Source: UBA9547 sp044349205
Lineage (GTDB): Bacteria > Bacteroidota > Bacteroidia > Cytophagales > UBA9547
Assembly: GCA_044349205.1 (NCBI GenBank)
Contig: JBIKRJ010000004.1
Coordinates: forward strand, 1 to 33,889
Direction: 5' to 3'
Length of the DNA: 33,889 bases
The notes beneath the pieces are model-generated. The model made no database searches. It was given only the letters and a program-made list of their open reading frames with translations, and was not told the DNA's origin. Shown piece by piece: positions 1-7,337 of this stretch; within the stretch, counting starts at the first letter, position 1, and each line of letters starts with the position of its first letter. The position numbers and the translations under genes were made by a program.

Positions 1-524
1 GAACCCACTAGTAGAGTACCATCTAAGGTTGTATCTATGTACTGGACCGACTCATATTCACCAATAATCCACTTTTTCTCCTTCTGTGTTTTCAGGTCAA
101 CACAAGTCAATTGCCCGGCTCGGCTCCCAATCCAAACCTTCCCTTTCGATTCGTAAAATATCTTGTTGATGCTTTTCCCTACTGAAACCTGGTTGAAAAC
201 AGAAAATTTTCCGTTTAGTAGCGAAGAAACTTCGCCATTGAAATGAGAAAAAAGATGTTTTCCGTCGGGAAGTAATGCTGAAGATGTAATAAAATCTTCC
301 GACAATCCATTGTTCGACTTGAAGGTAAGAAAGTTTTTACCATCAAATCTTGTCAAACCATTGCCCGTTCCTATCCACAAATAATTTTTTTTGTCTTGCA
401 GCAGGGTGTAAACATAATCTTGGGGCAATCCTTGATGGCGAGTATAAACCGTCACTTCGTAGTCTTTTGCGCCCAAGACCCCGATTGTAAAAAAGAATAT
501 GAACGAAGAAAAAAAACTTCTCAT
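1..524 (-). CDS. Reg_prop propeller sensor protein, N-terminal part (runs off the window)
   Basis: The frame is open from an ATG at 524 down to base 1 (174 codons) and has no stop, so only the N-terminus is present. It begins with a signal-peptide-like segment (MRSFFSSFIFFFTIGVLGA). Next comes a stretch of the form GLPQDYVYTLLQDKKNYLWI, then a TGNGLTRFDG motif. That is the classic two-component-regulator propeller repeat found in periplasmic sensor domains of Bacteroidota. A second blade is visible near KVWIGSRAGQL. Such proteins usually continue into a Y_Y_Y domain, a membrane segment and either a histidine kinase or a DNA-binding output, but that part lies outside the window and the output type is unknown. 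The start overlaps the stop of the upstream gene by 4 nt (ATGA), so the two are probably translationally coupled. Confidence 0.82.
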   Translation of the reverse strand, partial: MRSFFSSFIFFFTIGVLGAKDYEVTVYTRHQGLPQDYVYTLLQDKKNYLWIGTGNGLTRFDGKNFLTFKSNNGLSEDFITSSALLPDGKHLFSHFNGEVSSLLNGKFSVFNQVSVGKSINKIFYESKGKVWIGSRAGQLTCVDLKTQKEKKWIIGEYESVQYIDTTLDGTLLVG

Positions 525-1480
525 TTTACCTTGATGGTGTATTTGTATTTGGGCACACCACCTATGGGTATGTTGTAAAATGGAATGTTTTTGCCGTATT
601 GATTGGTAATGGACATTACCATGTTGTTGTTGGGCTTCGATTTAGATTTGATAATTTGAATATCGAGCGATGTCTTTTTTTCTTGTGGCAAAATATCGTG
701 TACGCTTGTCGCCCATTTGTCTTCCTTGCTGCCCACAATAGGTTCGCCTCGCTTTCCAACCGAAACCAAACGCATATAACTGTCATCGTCCAAGTCAAAA
801 GTTTTGATGTGTACTGCGATAACATCTTCTGTAATAAAGGGATACACATGCGATATAGAGCCTATTTCATCATGTAGGCGATAGGTATATTCGTAAGTAA
901 ATACATTGGCACCTTCCAGAGGCACATTTTCGTGGGCCTCTGAGCTAACGAAATACTTGTACAAGTTACCGTCGTCGCCACTTATCCCCTCGGCAAGAAT
1001 TTTGAAAATATAACCATTGTATTCTTGCGTGTTCAACTCACCTTCCATCGGGTTGAACGGGCCGAAAGTAAACCACTGCTTGTCGTACCTAGACTCACTT
1101 CCAAAAATCTTGTTTTTCAGCAAAGTACCTGATTGCTTGCTGCCTACTGGCAAGTCTTTTATAGCGTTTTTGGAAGATACTGTACCTTTACCCCCATAAA
1201 TACTAAATCGAGTTTGGGTGTTGAAACTATTCTTAGACTCATCAAATTTTCCTGATACATCTGGGTCGAAAATACGTATGTAAAAAGGTTGCGTTAGGTT
1301 GACCGGTATTTCTACAAAAAAAGTCTGAACAAAATCATGATCGCCCCATTTTGTCTGGCTATTCTTGCCAAATGTGACCAGAAATGGAATGTTCGAATCA
1401 ATTCCAGGGGCTGGCTGGGCTATTGAAGAAAAAAAACCGCAAAAGCACCAAGCAATAATCACAAAAAGTACTTTCCGCAT
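521..1480 (-). CDS. Secreted protein of unknown function, paired with the propeller sensor
   Basis: 319 residues. The N-terminus (MRKVLFVIIAWCFCGFFSSIAQ) is a Sec signal peptide with a likely cut after the IAQ segment. The mature part is polar and aromatic-rich with a beta-strand look (NIPFLVTFGKNSQTKWGDHD, PFYIRIFDPDVSGKFDES, VFTYEYTYRLHDE). I see no transmembrane helix, lipobox or catalytic motif, and do not recognise a named family. It ends in an ATGA overlap with the sensor gene, so the two should be co-transcribed. A periplasmic or surface role linked to that sensor is inference from position. A phrase like IRIFDPDVSG suggests a lectin-like or immunoglobulin-like beta fold, which is a guess. 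Confidence 0.75.
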   Translation of the reverse strand: MRKVLFVIIAWCFCGFFSSIAQPAPGIDSNIPFLVTFGKNSQTKWGDHDFVQTFFVEIPVNLTQPFYIRIFDPDVSGKFDESKNSFNTQTRFSIYGGKGTVSSKNAIKDLPVGSKQSGTLLKNKIFGSESRYDKQWFTFGPFNPMEGELNTQEYNGYIFKILAEGISGDDGNLYKYFVSSEAHENVPLEGANVFTYEYTYRLHDEIGSISHVYPFITEDVIAVHIKTFDLDDDSYMRLVSVGKRGEPIVGSKEDKWATSVHDILPQEKKTSLDIQIIKSKSKPNNNMVMSITNQYGKNIPFYNIPIGGVPKYKYTIKVK

Positions 1481-1679
1481 ACTATTCCACCACTCGTTTA
1501 AAAATTGAAATTACGAATTTATTTACAAAGCAAGTATTGAAATTGGGTATGGCAAACTCCAACAACCTTAATGCAAACGAATAAAACAAACTTTAAAAAA
1601 TTACCCCGCTTCCAAACAACAAAGCCAATACAAAAATCGTTAAATTGAGCGTGAGTATTTTTCTCTTGATTTAGAAAAC

Positions 1680-1687
1680 TAAATTTG
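1680..1687 (+). promoter_or_regulatory. Possible -7 element of hpf (TAAATTTG)
   Basis: The octamer fits the Bacteroidota TAnnTTTG pattern, but no TTG/TTTG lies at the usual 18-21 nt upstream. It sits only 6 nt before the hpf ATG at 1694. If it is real, the transcript would have almost no leader. Confidence 0.3.
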
Positions 1688-1693
1688 TTCGCT

Positions 1694-1996
1694 ATGAAAC
1701 TTCAAATTCATTCCATCCATTTCGATGCCGACGTCAAATTGCTCGATTACATCGAAAAGAAAACCAACAAACTCCACACTTATTTCGATCGAATAACCGA
1801 TGGAGAAGTTTTCTTGAAACTAGACAAAGGGGAAGCTTTAGACAATAAAATAGTAGAGATAAAGCTGAATGTGCCTGGTCATGAAGTTTTTGTAAAAGAA
1901 AAATCGCGCTCTTTCGAAGCTGCTACAGACATCGGAGTGGAAGCGTTGGAGAAACAACTGAAGAAAATCAAAGAAAAAGCCTTGTCGCTTAGATAG
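1694..1996 (+). CDS. hpf: Short-form ribosome hibernation promoting factor (HPF/RaiA family)
   Basis: 100 residues from the ATG at 1694. An in-frame TTG lies 9 nt further upstream, but the family normally starts MKLQIHSIHF-like, so the ATG is chosen. The protein matches the beta-alpha-beta-beta-beta-alpha fold of HPF: an N-terminal strand (QIHSIHFDAD), a helix (LLDYIEKKTNKLHTYFDRI), the strands VFLKLDK and IVEIKLNVPG, and a basic C-terminal helix (AALEKQLKKIKEKA-like). The family binds the 30S subunit near the decoding centre in stationary phase and blocks translation. The long-form C-terminal dimerisation domain is absent, so this is the short type; whether it promotes 100S dimers cannot be read from the sequence. 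It is monocistronic and followed at once by a strong terminator. Confidence 0.9.
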   Translation: MKLQIHSIHFDADVKLLDYIEKKTNKLHTYFDRITDGEVFLKLDKGEALDNKIVEIKLNVPGHEVFVKEKSRSFEAATDIGVEALEKQLKKIKEKALSLR

Positions 1997-2000
1997 CCTT

Positions 2001-2030
2001 AAGGCCGGAACTTTCCGGCCTTTTTTATTT
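2001..2030 (+). terminator. Intrinsic terminator of hpf
   Basis: An inverted repeat with a GGCCGG/CCGGCC core, flanked by AA/TT pairs, is followed by TTTTTTATTT. It begins 5 nt after the hpf stop codon. Confidence 0.9.
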
Positions 2031-2051
2031 TATTTGTCTTGAAATACAGTC

Positions 2052-2636
2052 ATGCAAAACCCCGATTTTTATTCACACCCCACAGCAATAATAGATGCTG
2101 GTTGCGAAATTGGAAAAGGAACTAAGATTTGGCATTTCAGCCATATAATGCCCAACTGCAGGATAGGCGAAAATTGCAACATTGGCCAAAACTGTGTCAT
2201 TTCTCCAAATGTGGTTTTGGGCACAAATGTAAAAATCCAAAACAATGTATCGTTGTACACGGGTGTAGAATGTGAAGACGATGTTTTTTTGGGGCCTTCG
2301 GTGGTGTTTACCAACATTTTGAACCCTAGAAGTGCAATAGTGCGTAGAGATAAATTTTTGAAAACCCATATTCGAAAAGGTGCTTCGTTGGGCGCCAACG
2401 CCACGATTTTATGTGGCATCGAAATAGGCCAATATGCCCTGATAGGTGCAGGGGCTGTAGTTACTAAAGATGTAAAACCCTACGCATTGGTTGTCGGAAA
2501 TCCGGCTCGACAAAGTGGCTGGGTAAGTGAATTTGGTCACAAACTACATTTCAATTCGGAAGGAAAAGCTACCTGCCCAGAAGAAAAAAGCCACTATCTT
2601 TTGGATAGTGGCTTTTGCAGGAAGATTCATTCTTAG
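2052..2636 (+). CDS. Left-handed beta-helix sugar N-acetyltransferase (WlbB/WbpD-like)
   Basis: 194 residues with hexapeptide repeats from about residue 8 to 155 ([LIV]G-x4 turns such as CEIGKGTKIWHFSHIMPNC, IGENCNIGQNCVIS). A loop with FTNILNPRSAIVRRD is followed by GASLGANATILCGIEIG and the closing VVGNPARQSGWVSEFG. This is the layout of the WlbB/WbpD group, which acetylates the 3-amino group of UDP-2-acetamido-3-amino sugars in O-antigen or capsule synthesis. The C-terminal tail with a CPE motif also fits. The exact substrate is not readable. No other amino-sugar genes are adjacent, so it sits apart from a typical cluster. Its last 17 or so codons lie over the terminator hairpin of the convergent nagB gene. 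Confidence 0.85.
   Translation: MQNPDFYSHPTAIIDAGCEIGKGTKIWHFSHIMPNCRIGENCNIGQNCVISPNVVLGTNVKIQNNVSLYTGVECEDDVFLGPSVVFTNILNPRSAIVRRDKFLKTHIRKGASLGANATILCGIEIGQYALIGAGAVVTKDVKPYALVVGNPARQSGWVSEFGHKLHFNSEGKATCPEEKSHYLLDSGFCRKIHS
2584..2616 (-). terminator. Terminator of the nagB fusion gene, lying inside the acetyltransferase coding region
   Basis: There is a perfect 13-bp stem (2586-2598 with 2604-2616, core GCCACTATC) and a 5-nt loop. Read on the minus strand the stem is followed by TTTTTT, the proper U tract, and lies 22 nt after the nagB stop. On the plus strand the U run is only four bases and the hairpin is still within the acetyltransferase gene. Confidence 0.85.
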
Positions 2637-2638
2637 GC

Positions 2639-4555
2639 TTAGAACATTTTCCAGTCCCACTTTACAAAACCTTCGATAGCTTCGTATTCGGGCAAGCCTA
2701 AGTCGTTGTACCTCTTTGCAGTATCTCTGTTTCTATCTTCAGAACGCTGCCAAAATTCTCTTGGGTCTGAACCAGGGAACATCGCGGCATCTTTTTGTGA
2801 TTGATGCTTGAAGATACCTCTTCTTTTTCTCATCAGCTCGTCGGGGCTAATTGGAACTGCCATTTCAATTTGGTCAACTTTCCATTCTTGCCAAGCGCCA
2901 CGATACAACCATATCCAGCAATCTTTCATCCAAGGTTCGTTTTTCAACTCTTGCAAGGCCAAGAATATTGCCTTCAAGCACACCCTGTGCGTGCCGTGCG
3001 GGTCGGAAAGGTCGCCCGCTGCAAAAACCTGATGAGGCTTCACCTTTTGCAACAAGTTTTTCACCACATCCACATCTTCCTGACTGATAGGGTTTTTATT
3101 TATCAAACCAGTTTCATAAAATGGCATATCGAGGTAGTGGATATTTTCGTCGGGAATGCCTACATAGCGACAAGTAGCTTTGGCCTCGCCTCTACGTATC
3201 AATCCTTTTATCTTCATTACCTCGGGGCTGTCGATATCGCCCGATTTTTTGTTTTTGATAGAATCGACTATTTGTTGGAAAACATCGGTCAAATCTTGGC
3301 TTCCCTTCTGGTAAGCATTGAAATCGCGGGCGAAATCAGCAAAACGAATCGCATCGTCGTCAAACACTGCAATGTTACCTGAGGTTTGATAGCCTACATG
3401 CACGTCGTGCCCTTGGTCTACCAAGCGAATGAAAGTACCCCCCATCGAAATAATGTCGTCGTCGGGGTGTGGACTGAAAATAACGGCTCTTTTGGGGAAT
3501 GGATTGGCGCGTTCAGGACGTTGACTGTCATCGGCATTGGGTTTGCCACCAGGCCAACCGGTAATCGTTTTTTGAAGCAGGTTAAATACTTCGATATTGA
3601 TGGTGTACGAAGTGCCGCGTTCTGCAAGCAATTCAGATAAACCATGGTCGTTATAATCCCTGTCGGTAAGTTTCAAAATAGGTTTTTGAGTTTTTTCGCA
3701 CAGCCAAATAACAGCTCTTTTCACCGTTTTCTGATCCCAAGTCACGCTACCTACCAACCAAGGAGTTTTAATTTGGGTAAGTTCTACAGAAGAAGCCTCG
3801 TCTAAAACGACCGTTACATCATTGTGATTTTGAAGGAATGTAGCAGGTACTGCATCAGAAATAGGACCTTCCACAGTTTTGCGAATAACACCGGCTTTGC
3901 CCTCGCCCCAAGCCATTAAGTAAATCTTTTTGGCTTTGAAAATACTACCTACCCCCATGGTGATGGCAGTACGAGGCACATGCTCTTCGCCAAAGAAATC
4001 AGAAGCAGCATCGGTTCTGGTCACATGGTCGAGCGTAATAAGACGCGTCAAAGAATCTAGTCTTGAACCCGGCTCGTTGAAACCAATGTGGCCTGTACGA
4101 CCGATACCCAATATTTGAATGTCGATACCACCGTGAGAATCGATAAGCGACTCATATTTGGCACAAAAATCACCAATCTTATCTTTGGGCAAGGTGCCAT
4201 CAGGAATGTGGATGTTTTCCTTTTTGATATCCACATGTTTGAATAATTGATCGTTCATGAACCTGACATAGCTTTGCAAAGCCGTTGGTTCAATGGGATA
4301 ATACTCGTCCAAATTGAAGGTGACCACATTTTTGAAGCTGAGCTCTCCAGCTTTGTGAAGCCTAACCAATTCGGTATAAAGACCTTTTGGTGTGGAACCG
4401 GTAGCCAAACCCAACACACAATTTTTGCCTTCAGAAGCCTTGGCACGAATCGTTGAAGCGATTTCCTGTGCTACAGCTTTGGCAGCAAGTTCAGATGAAG
4501 CGAAGATTTTTGTTTTCAATCGTTCGAATGAAGAAGTCATTTGCATTACAGACAT
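2639..4555 (-). CDS. nagB: Glucosamine-6-phosphate deaminase fused to a PIG-L (LmbE) deacetylase-like domain
   Basis: 638 residues in two parts. Residues about 15-265 are a NagB domain (LGLATGSTPKGLY, FNLDEYYP near 80-87, IGRTGHIGFNEPGS at 151-164). It should convert glucosamine-6-phosphate to fructose-6-phosphate and ammonia. Residues about 355-600 carry the PIG-L/LmbE zinc motif (SPHPDDD at 361-367) and a second metal-type stretch (DPHGTHRVC), as in N-acetylglucosaminyl deacetylases. This long fused form is common in Bacteroidota, and a deacetylase-plus-deaminase route for GlcNAc derivatives is a fair inference. Asp83, His156 and Glu161 match E. coli Asp72, His143 and Glu148, but the place of Asp141 holds Thr154. 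ATGs at codons 4 and 6 are alternative starts. Confidence 0.93.
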   Translation of the reverse strand: MSVMQMTSSFERLKTKIFASSELAAKAVAQEIASTIRAKASEGKNCVLGLATGSTPKGLYTELVRLHKAGELSFKNVVTFNLDEYYPIEPTALQSYVRFMNDQLFKHVDIKKENIHIPDGTLPKDKIGDFCAKYESLIDSHGGIDIQILGIGRTGHIGFNEPGSRLDSLTRLITLDHVTRTDAASDFFGEEHVPRTAITMGVGSIFKAKKIYLMAWGEGKAGVIRKTVEGPISDAVPATFLQNHNDVTVVLDEASSVELTQIKTPWLVGSVTWDQKTVKRAVIWLCEKTQKPILKLTDRDYNDHGLSELLAERGTSYTINIEVFNLLQKTITGWPGGKPNADDSQRPERANPFPKRAVIFSPHPDDDIISMGGTFIRLVDQGHDVHVGYQTSGNIAVFDDDAIRFADFARDFNAYQKGSQDLTDVFQQIVDSIKNKKSGDIDSPEVMKIKGLIRRGEAKATCRYVGIPDENIHYLDMPFYETGLINKNPISQEDVDVVKNLLQKVKPHQVFAAGDLSDPHGTHRVCLKAIFLALQELKNEPWMKDCWIWLYRGAWQEWKVDQIEMAVPISPDELMRKRRGIFKHQSQKDAAMFPGSDPREFWQRSEDRNRDTAKRYNDLGLPEYEAIEGFVKWDWKMF

Positions 4556-4571
4556 TTTTATGGGTTACAAA

Positions 4572-4579
4572 CAAAATTA
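4572..4579 (-). promoter_or_regulatory. Candidate -7 element of the nagB fusion gene (TAATTTTG)
   Basis: This is an exact TAnnTTTG match on the minus strand, ending 16 nt before the ATG at 4555. The upstream element is only a partial match (TTTA, spacing about 17), so the call rests mainly on the -7 box. Confidence 0.42.
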
Positions 4580-4821
4580 TTCTTTCGTAATCCTGTAAAC
4601 CCCTTTGAGGGATAAAAAGGTGCTGTTAGTTTAGACGTGCGTTTCAGTAAAAAGCAATAAGCTTCTTTGCCAAAAACTTCATAAATACTAAGACTCAAAA
4701 ATAAAGTCCTATAAGGTTTGCAAATATAAATGTCTTACTTTAAAAAGTTCAATTTTTATTTGCAGAATTTTTAGCTTTTTTTGGGTTTTAAAGTCAATTT
4801 TACGCAATCTAAACTCGCGCA

Positions 4822-5157
4822 ATGGACATTTTTGTAGGCAGTCTTCCATTTAAAATGGATGAAAAAGAATTGAAAGCTCTTTTTGAAAATCTTGGACAAG
4901 TGGATGCCGTGAAAATTATCATCGACAAAGCCACAAGACAAAATAAAGGTTTTGGATTTGTAGTGATGCCCAATGAACATGAAGCCCTCAAGGCCATCGA
5001 AGAACTAAATGGCTTCGAGATTATGGGAAGAAAAATTGCCGTTAGCCAGTCGGTAAAAAGAGACAGAGACAATCCACCTCCTTTTAGAGAGGGGAAAAAA
5101 CGGGACAGCGGCTTCAATAGAAACTCCCCTAACGACCGTTTCAAGAAAAGGTGGTAA
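4822..5157 (+). CDS. Single-RRM RNA-binding protein
   Basis: 111 residues. One RNA recognition motif fills residues 1-80, with RNP2 (IFVGSLP, 3-9) and RNP1 (KGFGFVVM, 41-48) both intact, including the aromatic positions that stack on RNA bases. The tail from about 80 on is short, basic and disordered-looking (KRDRDN, REGKKRD, DRFKKRW). Bacterial RRM proteins of this size occur in cyanobacteria and Bacteroidota, and in the latter they have been linked to post-transcriptional control. No target can be read from the sequence. It is a lone gene with 266 bp of upstream intergenic DNA and converges on the SET-domain gene. I see no clear TAnnTTTG promoter close to the start. Confidence 0.92.
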   Translation: MDIFVGSLPFKMDEKELKALFENLGQVDAVKIIIDKATRQNKGFGFVVMPNEHEALKAIEELNGFEIMGRKIAVSQSVKRDRDNPPPFREGKKRDSGFNRNSPNDRFKKRW

Positions 5158-5178
5158 TTATTTTGGAGGAATTTTTGC

Positions 5179-5778
5179 TTAGCTTTTTTCAGCTTTCCTG
5201 AAACGCAAGTGTGACACCGATTTATAAGGAGCCCTTATTTGCAGATAATCCTCAATTTCTTTCACCGACTGCTCGTCCATAAATTTCATTAAAGGCTGGG
5301 ACACCGATTGAAACTTTTCCAAGGCAGGTAAAATTTTCTTATCCCAATGGTCTTGTAACTGATCTAAATCTTCGGGCAATATTTTTTTTCGGCAATAGGG
5401 CGAACCACAAGCACAACTAAAACCCTGTTCCAAATTAAAAAGACCGTAATCGTCAGTTATCTCTTCTCCAGGTTGTATGTCTTTTATTGCAAGCTCGAAG
5501 CCATAGCCAGTGCTTATCGTATTGGGATTGCAGCTATGATTAATGTATTTGGCCTGATCCCAACTTATGATATAGTGACCATCTTCGTTAATGTATGAAT
5601 ACTTCTCGATGATTTCTTTCATCGCTTTGCTGTGCGATATAAATTTTTTGGGCGATACATCTATTTCCAGACTATCTTTCACATAGGTGAGCGAGCCTTT
5701 AGGAATAAATTTGGTGGCGAAAACACCTGATCCAATAACTGGATTCACAAACTTTAGTGTAGTATCGGGATGAAGCAT
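5179..5778 (-). CDS. Small SET-domain protein (putative lysine methyltransferase)
   Basis: 199 residues. The SET core occupies about residues 8-115. It starts with a GSGVFATKFIPKGS stretch (cf. the G-x-G N-SET strand), then NHSCNPN (80-86) and GEEITDDYG (104-112), the two segments that form the pseudoknot, SAM site and catalytic Tyr. A post-SET-like cysteine group follows (Cys122, Cys124, Cys129: C-A-C-x4-C), which normally binds zinc with a Cys of the NHSC motif. The C-terminal 60 residues are helical and unassigned. The family transfers methyl groups to protein lysines; the bacterial substrate here is unknown. Small SET proteins are scattered in bacteria and often thought to be horizontally acquired, but nothing in base use here sets it apart. 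Confidence 0.88.
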   Translation of the reverse strand: MLHPDTTLKFVNPVIGSGVFATKFIPKGSLTYVKDSLEIDVSPKKFISHSKAMKEIIEKYSYINEDGHYIISWDQAKYINHSCNPNTISTGYGFELAIKDIQPGEEITDDYGLFNLEQGFSCACGSPYCRKKILPEDLDQLQDHWDKKILPALEKFQSVSQPLMKFMDEQSVKEIEDYLQIRAPYKSVSHLRFRKAEKS

Positions 5779-5956
5779 TGTTTTAGAAGGTAAAATCGAT
5801 TGGTTTGGTAGGTTTTTGCCACTTTATTTGAAAAATTTACGCATCCCTTTTTATGATTCAATTATAGAATTTATTTTTCAAAATCAGTAATTTGTTGAGA
5901 TTTATGTCCATGTCTGTTTTTTGATCGTAATAGTAATGAATAAGTAAAATTTGACT

Positions 5957-7273
5957 ATGATACCGCAACTAGTTTTTATTGCATTTTTAGGCGCTTGTAG
6001 CTTTTTTTTGACTAAAAACATTCGAAAAATCATTCGCAACATATCTCTTGGCAAACCAAAAGATATGGAGTGCGTCAAATGGGAACGATGGAAGATGGTG
6101 TTGCTGATAGCTTTCGGACAAAAAAAGATGTTTGCGCGCCCTATTTCGGCTATTTTACATTTGTGTGTGTATGTAGGTTTTGTCATTATCAATATTGAAA
6201 TTTTAGAAATTGTGGCTGACGGTGTGCTGGGCTCTCACCGTATTTTACATCCCCTACTCGGTAGTTTTTACTCTACAATCATCAATTTATTCGAAATTCT
6301 TGCCCTATTGGTCATTCTAGCTTGCGTATTTTTTCTGTTGAGAAGAAATGTGTTGAAAATCCCTCGTTTCACCATGCGCGAACTCAGCCAATTTTCTTTG
6401 TGGGACGCAAACCTCATTTTGATCGTAGAAATCGTTCTGATGTGTGCTTTTCTGAGCATGAATGCCACCGATTTTTTGCTTCAAAACAGAAACATTGTCC
6501 AATATACTTCTACAGGCCCTTTTGTTTTGAGCCAATTTTTGAGTCCCTTGTTCGAAGGTCTCTCTACTCCACAACTTGAATTTACCGAGCGTTTCAGTTG
6601 GTGGGCACATATTTTAGGCATCATGGTCTTTGCCAATTACTTGCCCTTTTCAAAACACCTGCACATTGCAATGGCTTTTCCAAATACCTATTATTCGAAT
6701 TTGGAAGCCAAAGGAAAATTGAAAAACATGCCCGTGGTAACGTGTGAAGTAAAAAATATGTTGGGTGTTGCGTTGAGTGAAGAAGAAAAAAAAGAAGCAG
6801 ATGCGAACGAGACAGATCGTTTTGGAGCCAAAGATGTACCTGACCTTAGTTGGAAAAATTTGATGGAAGCCTATACTTGCACCGAATGTGGCCAATGCAC
6901 TTCTGTATGCCCTGCCAACATCACTGGCAAAAAATTGTCTCCTCGAAAAATTATGATGGATACTCGCGACCGAATGGAAGAAATAGGACGCAACATCGAC
7001 AAGAATGGTCATTTTGTAGAAGATGGTAAATCTTTGTATGGCAGCTACATAACGGCTGAAGAACTTTTGGCCTGTACCACTTGCAATGCCTGTGTAGAAG
7101 CTTGTCCCATAAATATTGACCCTTTGGACATCATTGTACAGCTGCGCCGATATCGTGTAATGGAAGAAGCCAAAGCACCAGAAAGTTGGAACGCAATGTT
7201 TGCTAACTTGGAAAACAACCAAGCACCTTGGAAATTTTCGCCTAGCGACCGATTTAATTGGGCAAACCAATAA
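5957..7273 (+). CDS. Membrane-bound 4Fe-4S oxidoreductase subunit (HdrC/GlpC-like with NarI-like membrane part)
   Basis: 438 residues from the ATG at 5957; a TTG two codons upstream is also in frame. About five hydrophobic segments lie in the first 235 residues (for example SAILHLCVYVGFVIINIEIL and FEILALLVILACVFFLL), with histidines that could hold heme (HLCVY, WWAHILG). The cytoplasmic C-terminal half has two ferredoxin clusters: CTECGQCTSVCP near residue 311 and CTTCNACVEACP near 373. This is the architecture of electron-transfer subunits that pass electrons between quinone and a CCG-domain partner. In many Bacteroidota a CCG-type Fe-S gene follows; here the next gene is cdsA, 64 nt later, so any partner is encoded elsewhere. 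The physiological donor is unknown. Confidence 0.85.
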   Translation: MIPQLVFIAFLGACSFFLTKNIRKIIRNISLGKPKDMECVKWERWKMVLLIAFGQKKMFARPISAILHLCVYVGFVIINIEILEIVADGVLGSHRILHPLLGSFYSTIINLFEILALLVILACVFFLLRRNVLKIPRFTMRELSQFSLWDANLILIVEIVLMCAFLSMNATDFLLQNRNIVQYTSTGPFVLSQFLSPLFEGLSTPQLEFTERFSWWAHILGIMVFANYLPFSKHLHIAMAFPNTYYSNLEAKGKLKNMPVVTCEVKNMLGVALSEEEKKEADANETDRFGAKDVPDLSWKNLMEAYTCTECGQCTSVCPANITGKKLSPRKIMMDTRDRMEEIGRNIDKNGHFVEDGKSLYGSYITAEELLACTTCNACVEACPINIDPLDIIVQLRRYRVMEEAKAPESWNAMFANLENNQAPWKFSPSDRFNWANQ

Positions 7274-7285
7274 TATGAAAATATT

Positions 7286-7320
7286 TTGTTAATTATTGCA
7301 GTAGCAAAGTGCTATCTTTG
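7286..7320 (+). promoter_or_regulatory. Candidate promoter for cdsA-maf-prfB
   Basis: TATCTTTG at 7313-7320 is an exact TAnnTTTG box, 17 nt before the cdsA ATG. A TTG at 7286-7288 is 24 nt upstream, slightly longer than usual. The gap after the Fe-S gene is 64 nt. Confidence 0.5.
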
Positions 7321-7337
7321 CCACTCTAGAATCTTGC

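Noticed and set aside
2801..3382. A 193-codon open frame on the plus strand
   Set aside because: It is antisense to the PIG-L half of the nagB fusion and shows no signal, domain or start context.
4556..4821. The AT-rich gap between nagB and the RRM gene as a possible RNA or small gene
   Set aside because: Apart from the nagB promoter candidate I see no open frame with coding character, no strong hairpin and no convincing plus-strand promoter.
6650..7270. A 206-codon open frame on the minus strand
   Set aside because: It is antisense to the Fe-S protein gene; Phe- and His-rich product typical of a reversed coding strand.
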